This document shows positions 1-10,322 of a stretch of DNA of 64,000 bases, in pieces (the stretch's first letter is position 1; every line of letters starts with the position of its first letter). The notes below the pieces were generated by a model that saw only the letters and a list, made by a program, of their open reading frames with translations, was not told the DNA's origin and did not search any database. The stretch is from positions 826,001 through 890,000 of the forward strand of contig OW203737.1 of the NCBI GenBank assembly GCA_934045075.1, read 5' to 3'. Both the position numbers and the translations under genes were made by a program. This DNA is from Yponomeuta sedellus. Lineage: Eukaryota > Arthropoda > Insecta > Lepidoptera > Yponomeutidae.

Positions 1-529
1 TTTCTGGTTGTATTTGCTTTGTCACTAGTCTCTTTCTCATCATACAATGGCAGCGGTTTGAGAAATAACGGCACTATATGGAGCGGGCGGGCTGTATTGT
101 TTACCATCTTGACGTCTTGACACTGTGAAAGGAGTCGCAATTACAAAAGCTTTTTCGATGTAAAATTTGTTACAATCTGAATGAAAACAGCGAGGAGACC
201 TGAGTGTTTGGCTATAGGAATCGGCAGAGGCAGAGGCAGTGGGTGCGCAGTTTGTAATGTTCACTCTCTGAGATGCTTAAGTCCTGCATGATGTTCTTGA
301 ATGCAATTGTATAATGTGAAATTTAAATGCTTTAAGGATAAAACATGCCAACATCCATACTACGTCATTAACGGCAGCAACATTTCGTATGGAACGCTAC
401 GCGCCACCGGGTTGGTGTGATTTATCCTTTCGTTTTGTTATACTATTGCTAAACTTGTAATTAACTTATATAGAAACAATAATAATGAAACAGTTCCTTT
501 GATCGGCAAAAGAAGGGATTGTTTAAGAG
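1..529. other. Unannotated AT-rich stretch with a trace of SINE-B
   Basis: No gene or intact repeat seen. Positions about 181-212 (aaaacagcgaggagacctga and following bases) resemble the SINE-B segment that elsewhere reads aaaacatcgtgaggaaacct. This is a possible decayed SINE-B fragment only. Confidence 0.3.
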
Positions 530-875
530 GCGCTCGTGGCCTAGTCAATTGGAATCAACGACTTGAGTTAAGCAACCACAGGTGCAGGATGGGAGACCGA
601 CCCGTGACTACGGGCAGTGGCCTTTTTCCGAACGTTTCCGTGCTTCGCAAGGAACGTTAAACCGTTGGAGCCGGCTGTCATGTTATGACAGTCGTTAAGC
701 CATGCCAGGGGCCTTATGGGCGGCTTGATAACTTCTGACAGTAAGGCCTGCCACTGTCTTACTATCCCCCTGCAACCCGGACTTGGCCCCCATGGTGGAG
801 TATGGTCTAACCTTCCTGCGATTCAGGAAGAGACCCGTGCCCTAGCAGTGGAGGGAGACATAGAAGGGTTGATAT
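530..875 (+). mobile_element. SINE-A, near full length
   Basis: This copy reads in the sense orientation, from the head gcgctcgtggcc to the tail gggttgatat. It contains the family core (aaccgttggagccggctgtc, then ccttatgggcggcttgataa). The 3' region carries the stem-loop zone (cctagcagtggag), here degraded relative to CCCCA-GCAG-TGGGG. I found no clean target-site duplication. Comparable copies start at 3898, 19346, 22214, 33035, 36302 and 54850. The head resembles a degenerate pol III A box (gtggcctag), so a tRNA-derived SINE is likely, though I cannot trace a clear B box. It encodes no protein. Confidence 0.8.
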
Positions 876-2924
876 GGAATGTTGTTTGCTGGCCCTTATA
901 CTAAGCTAAAGCCTGTATAATAAGGTCCAGAACCCTCCTCACCTGTCCGGGTACGAATGTCGCTTATCCGAACATTATAATTAATCAAAATGAATAGTGT
1001 ATCACAAGGATTCATTGGATATTGTATGTTTACAACCTTTACAATGTAAGTACAAAATGAAATTGTTTGTTTTTGTGTCAAATACAGTGATTTTTTTTAA
1101 TTATTTATTTTTAAAATCCTCCGGGTGTGGAGAATATTTTAATTTACCTCCCGTAATGACTTTCTTCCTAGCATATTACTCTTAAATGGTTTTCTTGTGG
1201 TATTTATTTTTGTTTTATGGAGTAATTTCGTAAAATACACGTCTGAAAAAACTAATACAACAATAGTTGTTGTAAAACACAAACTTACATGAGGCTGTTT
1301 TGGAATGGCGCATTTTGGAGGTAACCTTGTTTATCTTGGTAGAATGGTACTACAACGGTGGAGTAACATCAATAATTTTACACGCTCGTCTATTTCAATC
1401 ACCTCCGAGGCAGCTAGCAACACTCCATCGTCTGTGGGCGTGTTCTCACGTCTCAGGGAATGCGTTCCATTGTGTGAAATGTTAATCAGTTCCCTGGATA
1501 CTATTGTGTGAAGCCGTGTGGAACGCGTCCGCTTCGATAGTGTTTCGGCATTTAGCGTTTTTTGGTGCTTGAGGCTAATAATGGACATCTAATTATTGTA
1601 TCATGGGTACCTAAACTGAGCTGAACGTGTCATTGTTTAAGGTAAAGGTCACTTGTTTCGAGACATGATTTTTTGTCACGTAAAGCCAAAACAAGTCTGT
1701 AATAACTACTAATGGTTCAGGATGTTTGTGTGTGACGTAGTAATTAGAGATCCATCATCATTAAAAATAGACCAAACAAAGCCACACTAATGGATGTAGC
1801 TCAAAAACCAAACTACAAAATCTATCTCAAATAAGTCATCGGAACCAGTTTATCGGCGTATGAGGCTAAAAACGGGCTGGGAAGTCGGGTATCGCTATTG
1901 GATTCCTCGAACACCGTGAGAATGTTCCCAGCTCGAGTGTACTTTCTCAGACTTTTTGTGTAAAACCGGTTGAGTCTCGGCTCTAGGGTCCCGGGCGGTA
2001 GACCGTGAACTATGAGACCTAGGTGAGAACATCCATGGTTAAACATGGAGGAAAACACCAGGGCAATAATGTGGAGAAAAGAAAAGATTTACATACAAAA
2101 TTAGATGTTCCGGGTAATGGCTTTACACACGGTTAAGAAGCACGAAGTTCGTAAGCGATTAAGTAGAGCTATTTATTCTCGATGAAGAAACCGGATTGAT
2201 ATTTTTGGGCGAAAAATCAAAATTTCCAGCCACCTTTAGAACGTATAGTTATGTATCGCGCGATGTACAGAAACGTGATCCTCGGCTTGTGCCCAAACCT
2301 GGAAACTGACGAGGCGGAGTGACCTTCGCAGAACCAGTTTTGTAAGCAAATAAACTCTATTTGGTGAAGAGACTAAAACACAAACAAACACGTGTGTGTG
2401 TCCGTTGTGCGAACGTGACGCTCGCCCCACCACTCGCTTTTTGGGCAATTGGGCAATTAACTGGAACCCTCGTCAAAAGGCTAAGAATAAGACTTAAATA
2501 TTTCAAGTCTTAAAAACGACCTACCTGCCTGTTATAAAACCAAAATCGAGGACCGAGTTATTTATATTAGCAACGGCATCTGCTCGGCCACGTGAGAGAC
2601 GACGAAAATAGAAATCTTACCACGCCGACTTCGAATAAACAAGGAAAAAACTGTAGGGGGGTCGCGAAGAAAGGGTTGAGGAACTAAAAAAAGGGAAGGA
2701 AGTGAGGACTGAAACAAAGAGGCTCGAACAAAAGGCTTCCTCTCCGTACCTGTAACAAAGGAGAGTAGGGCTATTACTCATATTATTGTAAAAGTCGTGA
2801 ATACGCTTATGGCATATGTAATGAGCAAACACTCGCTAAACAAACAGAGAAAATTCTAAAGAAATAACTTAGTGATGATTTCATGGAAAGTACTGGTACT
2901 GGTGGATGCGGCGGCGAAGTTATT
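876..2924. other. Unannotated intergenic or intronic stretch
   Basis: About 2 kb with short open frames on both strands that do not look coding: no recognisable domain, no repeated match elsewhere in the window. The segment 1300-1590 is less AT-rich than its surroundings but shows no family resemblance I can name. Confidence 0.4.
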
Positions 2925-3100
2925 GGTGGAATCTTATCATATAGGCTCAGATTCAGGTGATTTTAGAAAAGATGGCAGAATTATTTTTCCTGTTACCTTT
3001 TTCTCCACTACAAATTTAATGTGGCTCGGAGGAAGTGGCTAACATAGCTAACGTAACATTGTCAACCAGCAAAGAATGTGAATTGTTTAAGTTGAAATAT
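2925..3100 (+). repeat. Repeat J, diverged copy
   Basis: Shares the order of blocks seen in the other J copies (8779, 16963, 30762): atcttatcatatagg, then agaaaagatgg, then a pyrimidine run with cctttttctccacta, then a gcaaag..aattgttta segment. Function unknown. Better copies end in atttgatttgatt-like runs, so it is probably the 3' region of a retroposon. Confidence 0.5.
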
Positions 3101-3885
3101 ATCGCAGACGGTGGGACGAAAGTTAAAAGTGAAATTCCACAAGGAGATAAATGTTTTAAGAGCCCTAATATTGCACCTGTGAACAGCCGTAAAAGAATTC
3201 AGTTAAACAAACTAGATTAGGCTGTTAAACCAGTTCGGTCTTAAGGAAAGCAAACAATAGTAGGTGTTAACTTTTGGGTGGTCTTCGGAACGTTGATTGG
3301 GGGCCACAAAAACCTGTTAACGGTTATTACTTGTACCGTAGTTATACAGTTATCGGTGTATAAAAAAGACTATAATAATCTCGTAACCTAACTGTAAGCG
3401 TTGGGTGATTTCCGCGGTCAAAAATAAGCAAGGCGTAACCTCGACATTTTGACCCTTTGATTATACACATGTGTGTAATCAAAGTTCTTACTATTCTGAT
3501 AATAATGACTATTTGTATCGGCTTAGTCAAACCAAATTGAAGGTGACGCAATACTCTACCTAATAGGTTCTGGATGTGGCATGGCATGGTCATAAAACAA
3601 TATTTTATTTCATCAATTTTATTTTAGACTGCGAAGTCAGCTCATTCTACATATTACTGTCCAAATACGGAGTGTTCTGGTGCTACTTTATGCTAATTTG
3701 CAGTCTAATAGTGTACGGCTAATTAAGGAAAGTGACTAAATAACCATGTGCCGAACCCACGATATAAACGACACTTTGATTGAGCGCCAGGGTAATAGTT
3801 GTCTTTGTTTAATTAAAAGTAAAAGTTAACTTGATTGACAAACCCGTCCCGTGTAGAGTATGTGGACGGCGGTAGCAGACCAGCA
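3101..3885. other. Unannotated AT-rich stretch
   Basis: No coding signal, tRNA or repeated block recognised. Confidence 0.4.
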
Positions 3886-3897
3886 GTTTGATTGTTG

Positions 3898-4253
3898 TTA
3901 ACAACCCTTGTATGTCCCCACTGCTGGGGCACGGTTCCTGCATCGCAGGAAGGTTAGGCCATACTCCACCACGGGGGCCAAGTCCAGGTTGGTGGAGGAT
4001 TGTAAGACAGTGGCGGGCCTTACTGTCAGAAGTTATCAAGCCGCCCATAAGGCCTCTGACATGGCTTAACAACTGCCATTGCAGGACAGCCGGCACTAAC
4101 TTAACGTGCCTTGCGAAACACGGAAGCGCTCTGAAAAATAGCACTAGCGGTCGTCACGGGAAAGTCACCCATCCTGCACCTGACCGCGCCTGTTGTTGCT
4201 TAACTCAAGTGATTGATTCCAATCACTCGGTTCTCCTAGGCCTGATTTTTTGG
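3898..4253 (-). mobile_element. SINE-A, full length, with 12 bp target-site duplication
   Basis: Antisense in this window: it begins with the family's 3' end (taacaacccttgtatgtccc) and ends with the head (ctcctaggcc plus a short T-rich segment). It is bracketed by GTTTGATTGTTG at 3886-3897 and 4254-4265, a perfect 12 bp direct repeat, which is the signature of target-primed retroposition. The stem-loop region reads CCCCA-CTGC-TGGGG on this strand, i.e. the GCAG loop in sense. Open frames across it on both strands are a by-product of its GC-rich body. Confidence 0.9.
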
Positions 4254-5340
4254 GTTTGATTGTTGATTGTGTTATATTGTGGAGTCAGCAGAAATTTCGT
4301 GAATATAGATAGTGAGGAACAGGAGGACCCGTGAAAAACTTATACCGTAGCTGTGGTGTTGTGCAGCTGTAGGCTGATGATAAAACTACTGTTCTCCATC
4401 AACATAATCTTATATTACGCGCACCAAAACCGCGCCTATTGTCAAATTCCATACTAATTGCTAGCGCAAACGTCAGGATTCAGACAGTATTTTTGCGTCT
4501 AATTGGAGCTATGGTCGCTTGTCAGTAGTAACTCAAATTCTGTCTTGTCTAGAAAGCTACAAACCGCATTCCAACACACGTAGCATTAGCCCTATCTTAC
4601 CCGCAGGAATAGACAAAACTACCTTCCAATTCATACTACCTCCCTGTTCACAGCAGTACTACACTTTAACTGAAAATAAATTTTGATTTTGACTTTGACT
4701 TTTGACTTTGACTTTGAGAGAAAGAGAAAGAAAGAGAAAGAGAAATTTATTCGTGAAACATGAGTATAAATAGATGTACAGTAAAATATATTTTGTTCTG
4801 CATGTTTTGTCTTTGAATTCAATTTAATTCAATTATTTTTGTTTACATTGTAAAAACAAAATGTTTCCTTAATAAACGTTAAATAGGTTAGTTTCATAAT
4901 TTATATATTACCTATGTAGAGAAAGAACTAACAAAAAAACTACAAATTTATTCTTTTCAAAAAAATGTTTAACTTAATTAATAGAGTTTTCAACTTAAAA
5001 ATTATTAATCATGAATGTGTTGAACAACAATCACTCGCTAAGTACCTACCTTTTAATATTATTCTACTGTTTAATACCAGACATGTTTTGCTTGTAAACA
5101 ATCCCTTATGTCACAGTAAGCTTTTTTGCTCAGAGTGTACTTAACAATTTTTTAAGCCGCGTCCGAAGTAACTCTAATATATCTTGAGGAATCTTATTGT
5201 AGAACCTTACACAGTGCCCCATAAAGGATGTACATATTAACTTTTGCAAGTTTAAATCGTGGACAGTTTATGTTATTCGTCGTCTATTTCTCGCGCTGAG
5301 GATAGGGTCTCATGCTACCGGGCAAAATCCTTTTCCAATA
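4254..5340. other. Unannotated stretch with one simple-sequence patch
   Basis: No gene seen. The end of the preceding duplication and the sequence to about 4620 are unique. 4800-5240 is very AT-rich. The simple-sequence patch is listed separately. Confidence 0.4.
4681..4745. repeat. Compound simple repeat (TTTGAC)n / (GAAA)n
   Basis: ttttgactttgac units pass directly into gagaaagagaaag units. It may be the tail of a decayed retroposon, since several LINE ends here terminate in short tandem units. Confidence 0.7.
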
Positions 5341-5485
5341 TTCATTACTCCGCCCCATTAGCCGAGGCAGCGCGTGGCGTGCTCGCGTGCCGGCGCAGAG
5401 TCTGCCGCACGCAATTTCCGAGGCTCGCGTGCGACACGCCAGAGACATATTTGGAGCCGTGGAGCCACGGATGTAGAGTCGGCAA
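5341..5485. promoter_or_regulatory. CpG- and GC-rich patch, function unknown
   Basis: A sharp GC island in AT-rich surroundings, with repeated gcgtg/cgcac words (gcgtggcgtgctcgcgtgcc and a partly inverted counterpart near 5427). It could be a promoter, a first exon or a dispersed repeat. I see no TATA box or recognisable reading frame. The regulatory label is a weak inference from base composition alone. Confidence 0.2.
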
Positions 5486-6036
5486 CACATCAACCTTTAC
5501 ACGCGTGCACTCCATGTTTCAGTCGCAAAGTCGATCGTAATGTAAGAGGGTAGGATGCATAGATCAATTACAAAAGAATTTATTCCTCAAGCTATAGCTC
5601 AAGTAAGCATTAAGTTACTTTATATTCAACTTGTTGAAGGTCAAGGTATAATGTAAGATGCAAAGGTTTATGTGATGTCTACTGTACCGGACTCGAGGCG
5701 CTTGTCTGACGAAGATAAGGCTGAAGCAAATGCTTGTATTTGTGTTTGCGATTGTATGGAAATGTTGGAGAAAAATAAGTGCTATACGGGCGGTACCAAT
5801 TTTTAAATAGAACACTATTGCACAACCAGAAAAATAGAAATACAGCCTTTATCTCTTAAATCTAAGTAATGTTATACAATTGGCGGTTTTATCGACTTGA
5901 GCTGTAGCTATGGAGCGATTCGTACTATTTTAAGTCTTGAATACGATTGGTGGTAGTAGGGTGGTCATATATGCCGCAGAATTGATAGTCGATACAGCAA
6001 ACGCAGATCTTATAATGCTCACCAGATCCCTTGACT
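5486..6036. other. Unannotated stretch; trace of LINE 3' UTR family I
   Basis: Only 5874-5900 (tacaattggcggttttatcg) matches something else here: the family I block seen at 30400, 41280 and 56385. Confidence 0.35.
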
Positions 6037-6132
6037 GACGATCTCGGGCAAATTGCGGACAGCGGCTGGATGAGGAAGGCTGGTGGCGTGATGGGAGAGC
6101 TTATGTTCAGTAGTGGACTCAGGGCTGATTGA
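6037..6132 (+). pseudogene. C-terminal remnant of a non-LTR retrotransposon ORF2
   Basis: A 31-codon open frame beginning DDLGQIADSGWMRKAG matches the pattern (D)DL..vAG..WMR.A.DR..W at the end of the reverse-transcriptase ORF in LINE-G-type elements. It is followed by a decayed version of the terminal gtccagcagtggac motif (gttcagtagtggac) and a gctgatt tail. Only the last part of the ORF survives, as expected for a 5'-truncated insertion. Confidence 0.65.
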
Positions 6133-6171
6133 TTTATGTACCTATGTACAATTATTTGTTAAATGATTGCA

Positions 6172-6284
6172 TTCGACCTTTGGCCGATATTTTTGCAGTC
6201 CAGTAGCCGACTTGACGCCTATCATTTTTAAAAAGTGGCTTCTCGACCGTTGGTCGAGATTGTTGTGGTCGAGTTGCCGCCTAA
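6172..6284. repeat. Direct repeat of a tcgacc..ggccga unit
   Basis: Two imperfect copies, about 6172-6232 and 6240-6284, each with tcgacc-ttgg-cga, a T/G-rich spacer, then gt.gccg and gacgcctat or cgcctaac. The block runs directly into a SINE-A 3' tail, so it may be part of a mosaic retroposon. Confidence 0.45.
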
Positions 6285-6319
6285 CCCCCCAGCAGTGGGG
6301 ACATACAAGGGTTGATATC
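6285..6319 (+). mobile_element. SINE-A 3' tail only
   Basis: The last 35 bp of SINE-A (CCCCA-GCAG-TGGGG stem-loop, then acatacaagggttgatatc) with no SINE-A body upstream. Either a severe 5' truncation or another retroposon that acquired the same tail. Confidence 0.7.
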
Positions 6320-6832
6320 TAACGACTCGTCTCCACACACCTTTCTATGTGGCGGTTGGTTAAGTTCTTTTATATTGTTAGTTACTCTCCTTACATACCT
6401 CGGATTTATTTATTCAGGGACCTTGGTTAAAATGGTTACACTGAACACAATAAATGAAACAGTAAATTAAGTAATTAGACCAACAATAATAACTAATTAA
6501 ATTAATTTAAGCAATTATTAAGAAGTTGCATAAGAATAATTAAACATTATGAACAAGTATTGATTATTGTGATTCACAGTTTTACAGAAACCACTTGGCC
6601 AAAACAAGTTCTCATGTAGGTTATTTCTTAGGTAAGGTTGTAATTATCTTTAGTTTGCAATAAAATTTAATAATAATATCCAAATTGTGACCACTCATCT
6701 ACATGGGCTGCCGCTGGCTATAATAATAATAATATTTTATTTCAGATAAATCAAAATCCATATTAAAAATAACACATTATGAAATATGATAATATAATAA
6801 AATACAATAAATTAAACAATTAAATGATATTC
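6320..6832. other. AT-rich stretch, possible LINE 3' end at 6721-6832
   Basis: taataataatattttatttcag followed by A/T-rich sequence resembles a reversed polyadenylated retroposon end, abutting the next SINE-A fragment. Otherwise nothing recognised. Confidence 0.3.
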
Positions 6833-6914
6833 GATATCAACCCTTGTATGCCCCCTCTGATGGGGCATGGGTCTCTTCCTGCATCACAGGAAGGTTAGGC
6901 CGTACTCCACCACC
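6833..6914 (-). mobile_element. SINE-A, 3' fragment
   Basis: gatatcaacccttgtatgcc through aaggttaggccgtactccac. The loop region is altered (cctctgatgggg). The body is missing beyond about 82 bp, consistent with 5' truncation. Confidence 0.8.
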
Positions 6915-7277
6915 ACCATGAAATCATATAAAGCGCACATTTTTTTTACTAATAGACTCGGTCTCGTTTCTGAGAAACTGGAGAGTGTAAGTTCATCCAG
7001 TGTCTCAGAAACGGACTGTCCATACGCTCAGCCACCGAGCTCCGAGCACCAAGTAATGTCGAAGTACAGACTGTACAGTTTGAGATGGATGGCAGTACCG
7101 TGATGGATAGAAAACCGACAGCGGAGCGGACACGAGGGGCCCAACTCAGGGAGTGTGGACAGCGAAGCTATTATCATTAGTGCACGGCGCGCGGCCGCCG
7201 ATACAGCGCGGCTTCTAATAACTTATACAGGGGGTAACGGAAAAAACTGTTCACATTATTAGGGTTAAAGGCTAACA
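6915..7277. other. Unannotated, with a GC-rich segment near 7170-7220
   Basis: gcacggcgcgcggccgccga around 7173 is GC-rich but unassigned. No coding pattern I would defend. Confidence 0.3.
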
Positions 7278-7430
7278 ATGGATCATTGGATCAGCGACGA
7301 CATTCGCAAAGCGGTGGGCAGTGACGGGAAGAAAAGAGCCAAAAATCGGGCTCAGTGGCGTGTCTTGGGATGAGAGAGGCCTATGTCCAGCAGTGGACTG
7401 TCACCAGCTGATTACGATAATGACGATGAT
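7278..7430 (+). pseudogene. LINE-G-type ORF2 C-terminus plus 3' end
   Basis: The frame from the ATG at 7278 gives MDHWISDDIRKAVGSDGKKR followed by AKNRAQWRVLG and a stop. This fits the (D)DI.K.vG..W..rA.dR..WR.LGEAYVQQWT ending. A small frameshift separates RVLG from the continuing EAYVQQWT codons (7375-7398). The stem-loop GTCCA-GCAG-TGGAC lies at 7385-7398, and the tail ends in imperfect GAT units. Only the 3' end of the element is present. Confidence 0.7.
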
Positions 7431-7601
7431 ATTCACAGCGTTCATAAAGTGGAAAAGTCAAAACTTAAGATTTGCCCCACGTTGGGCGCCAATCTAAGGG
7501 TTTTTGCGATTAATCATAACAAAACATGCTTGACTTCAATAACACTGTATTATTCTAAAACTATACAAATATAACTATTCAGAATAAAAGAGAAAACAAC
7601 T

Positions 7602-7996
7602 ACTTTATTTCCTAAGTTATGCCCATTAGGAAATTATAGCAGTCTTAAAAACCTATTTAGAGGCTAAAATTCCACCCATGCCTCCTAACTGATCTCAGTT
7701 GGGAGAGCGTTGGCACGATTTGCCAGAGGTCGCGGGTTCGAGTCCCGGCATGGGTGGAATTTTTAGCCTCTAAATAGGTTTTTAAAATTGTCCTTAGCAC
7801 GGGTTAGTGCATTAAAAAGAATATAATTATAGTAGTAGCTAACTGTAAAGGAAAACATTGTGAGGAAACCTGAGTGTTTGAGGTGTTCAAATACCTCAGC
7901 GCTTGAAATTGCCAATCCGCGGTTAGCACGCGTGGTAATTAAGCCCATACTCTCTCTGAGCGAAGGCCTCTGCCCTGCAGTGGGACGTTTATAGGC
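7602..7996 (+). mobile_element. SINE-B (tail type 1), split by element E
   Basis: Left part 7602-7643 (ctttatttcctaagttat...aattatagcagt) and right part 7825-7996 (ctaactgtaaaggaaaacat, cctgagtgtttgaggtgttc, attgccaatccgcgg, ggcctctgccctgcagtggg) are the two halves of one SINE-B. The tRNA-derived head lies further left and is decayed or missing. The tail carries the GCAG-loop stem-loop (CCCT-GCAG-TGGG at 7973-7984). Confidence 0.75.
7644..7824 (+). mobile_element. Element E, fold-back copy with 12 bp TSD
   Basis: The left arm (aaaaacctatttagaggcta, through ccacccatgcc) is the inverted copy of the right end (ggcatgggtgg ... tagcctctaaataggttttt). Between them are part of a tRNA-like domain (D-arm tctcagttggg, B box gcgggttcgagtcccgg) and a short second inversion (tcctaactga / tctcagttggga). 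The conserved tail ttgtccttagcacgggttag follows. Flanks AATTATAGCAGT (7632-7643) and AATTATAGTAGT (7825-7836) differ by one base and are the target duplication inside SINE-B. Confidence 0.8.
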
Positions 7997-8404
7997 AACA
8001 CAAAAAATTGAATAGGAAAAATAGACAACTTACAGGGTAAAAATTATTGCCAGTAGTCGTTCATCCAAGGTAAATTAGCGGTGGTGAATGCAAAGGCAAT
8101 CTATAATGGGTGACATAAATTTAAATTTAAGTTTACAGACAGAATGAATGAAATATCGAAAATAGTGTAAAGAGGTTTGCAATGCCTTAGCATCTAGGTC
8201 CAGTTTCCTTAAAACGATTAAAAAATATGAGATGTTGTAACACTCCGTACAGCAATTCTCCTGTCCATTACGAGGATTCGTGGAACTGACACTTCACATG
8301 ACATGCAAGCGCGGTGGCACGCTACTCGGATATCCAGCAGCGAATTAAACAGAAGTATACCTGGATATCATCGCTTACATATAACGTCTAGTGAACTTTG
8401 GAGG

Positions 8405-8550
8405 AGGAGCCATTGTTGGTCTAATGGTCAACACGCTTGAATTCTAAACCAGAGCACTTGAGCTCGATTCCCACGCAGTCACTCACATACTTTATCACAG
8501 AGTATTCAGTGTGGAACAAAACGTGATTGTGTAGTGTGGATGTCACATGT
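8405..8550 (+). mobile_element. Repeat D, tRNA-derived SINE-like
   Basis: ccattgttggtctaatggtc looks like a tRNA A-box region, and gagctcgattccca a B box. The end, cgtgattgtgtagtgtggat, matches the D end cacgtgattgtgttgtgtgg at 17890. Diverged but recognisable. Confidence 0.5.
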
Positions 8551-8560
8551 GACCTCTGGG

Positions 8561-8750
8561 CTACGTTCCCGGAAAATTTGCCGATTTATTATGCCACTGC
8601 TGATCAAAGGCTTCCCCTTTAGCTCTCCACTCCTCCCTGTTGCCGGCCCTTCGACTACGTTTACGGTATCCCTCGCGTTGGACCCAGTCAGTTAGTAAAT
8701 GGTGTGTCTGGCCGCAGTACTTATGTTTCCCTACTTTTGTAACACAATTA
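8561..8750 (-). pseudogene. Non-LTR retrotransposon ORF2 C-terminus
   Basis: On the minus strand the frame reads TDWVQREGYRKRSRRAGNRE, then EWRAKGEAFDQQWHN and a stop near 8561. This is the (D)R.eWr..GEAF.QQW(H)N ending of the same reverse-transcriptase superfamily as LINE-G, from a different lineage (no GCAG stem-loop). Upstream sequence does not continue the protein convincingly. Confidence 0.65.
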
Positions 8751-8778
8751 ACTAATATGGCATTTAAAGTTTTTGATG

Positions 8779-8985
8779 GTATCATGAAATGTTATCATAC
8801 GTATAGGTGGCAACAGATAAATTAGATTAAAGATTGAAAAAAGATGAGAAAAGGGTGGAGTTTTATTTCTCGCTGCCTTTTTCTCCATTACATTACCACT
8901 ACGGCGCGAAAGCAGCTTACATTTTACATTGACATTAAAAAACAGAATTTAAATTATTAACGTTGAAATAAAATTTATTTGATTT
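8779..8985 (+). repeat. Repeat J
   Basis: Blocks in order: gaaatgttatcatacgtata, ggtggcaacagataaatta, gaaaaaagatgagaaaagg, gtggagttttatttctcgct, gcctttttctccattac, gcagcttacattttacattg, and an end aaatttatttgatttc. The order is shared with 16963 and 30762. The T-rich GATT-type end suggests a retroposon 3' terminus. Confidence 0.65.
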
Positions 8986-9570
8986 CTAAGTAATATAGTA
9001 AGTGTACAAACCCCATTTTAATTTTTCATATAAATTGGCCGCGTCAAGTGCCTGAGTTGTTAGAAAAAAGATGACAGTTTGAATTGTCAGGAGTTTTTTT
9101 TTTTGTTGGGCGTTATTTTGTATTTTTTATATACGAGCTCCACAATTGAGGGTAATTTGCGAATCGAGGTAATCACGAACGAACAGCGCGCAAGGTTTGA
9201 ATTTGCATGTCTTATCGCAATGTAATTTTACTGTAATCAGAGGGCTTAGAACGAAGATAGAGCAACTTCTAACCGGCTAAAAACTAGGCCCACTTAACAC
9301 GATGTTTACTAGCTGAAACTAGTTTGAGGCAAACTTTTAGCAAGCTTGTACGCTTTCTGCCAGTTTGGACCAAACTTCCTAGTTTCAGCAGCAAACTTCA
9401 TACAATAGGACACCGTGTAACACCTTCAAAATACTTATCAAAACGAAACAGCCATATTTAAATTATTATGGAATAATAATACATGCTTACCGATAGTTAG
9501 TATCCGGCGTAAGTTTTATAGAGGACATGTCAAACTGAGGATGGTCATGGAAGGAAATTAAAAATTTACT
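8986..9570. other. Unannotated AT-rich stretch
   Basis: Includes acaagtttgag-like words around 9300-9400 (aactagtttgaggcaaactt) but no family that I can pair within the window. Confidence 0.35.
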
Positions 9571-9599
9571 TTTTCTATAAAATCTATAGCAGTCTGATG

Positions 9600-9772
9600 A
9601 GGCCTAAGTCTGGGTCTATTTTGCTTGTCTCACACAAGACAAGCAACCGACGACGCGAGCTCCGTCTCTGCTCACCATGATTAAGCTCTGCGAATCGGAG
9701 CGAAACCTGGTCGGACTTTTCCGATATAACAACACCCGTAAGTAAATACGGACTAAAAGTCTACAATCTAAT
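9600..9772 (+). mobile_element. LINE 3' UTR fragment
   Basis: The block caacacccgtaagtaaatac plus ggactaaaagtctacaat at 9728-9769 nearly matches the inverse of 18891-18929, which lies just downstream of a reverse-transcriptase C-terminus. It is therefore the 3' untranslated region of the same LINE type, in plus orientation. Confidence 0.55.
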
Positions 9773-9835
9773 AATTTTTTGCAATTTACATTTTTTTAAA
9801 TCTTATTTTAAATCTCACTGACGAAACCGCCATTG

Positions 9836-10322
9836 AGCGGTGCTTGAGCGGTGGCACCAAGTCTGTACAACGCCGGCTTCTCTTTCGGGAGGTGGTTTTG
9901 TGGGTTCGAATCCCAGCATGTACCTACTAATGACATCGTTTCATAAGTTACGAACTTTTGTGATGTAATCGTTGCAATACCACACGTTAATTTTAAAGGA
10001 AACCATCGTGAGGCAAACTAAATGTCTGAGGTATTCACATAATACCTTAGGGCTTGAAATTGCCAATCCGCGGTGGGTAAGCGTGGCGATTAAGGCCAGG
10101 TTTTCACGGTCTTCGTGCGCTCGGTCCAAGTGCGCCATCCGAGTAAACGAATGCTTCTGATTGGCTATTTTGGTGTTGTCACGGGAAACCGTCCAATCAT
10201 TACTTTTCTCGGATGGCGCACTCGGTCCGAGCGTTCTAAGACCGTGAAAACCTGGCCTAAGCTGATACTATCGCTCTGAGACAAGGCCTGTGCCCTACCG
10301 TGGTACGTACTCGTATAGGCTG
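9836..10322 (+). mobile_element. SINE-B (tail type 1), interrupted by a 164 bp MITE
   Basis: The tRNA-derived head (gagcggtggcaccaagtctg, gccggcttct, B box gtgggttcgaatcccagc) is followed by the SINE-B body (cgttgcaataccacacgtta, aaggaaaccatcgtgaggca, gggcttgaaattgccaatcc, gcggtgggtaagcgtggcga). The sequence breaks at 10093 and resumes at 10258 with the continuing SINE text and the tail caaggcctgtgccctaccgt. Without the MITE it would be about 323 bp. Confidence 0.85.
10094..10257. mobile_element. 164 bp MITE with 20 bp perfect TIRs and TAA duplication
   Basis: The left end GGCCAGGTTTTCACGGTCTT is the exact reverse complement of the right end, and similarity continues with mismatches to about 50 bp (gtgcgccatccgag / ctcggatggcgcac). 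The flanking bases are TAA on both sides. A 3 bp TWA duplication is typical of PIF/Harbinger elements. There is no coding capacity, so it would need transposase in trans. It inserted after the host SINE-B. Confidence 0.85.
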
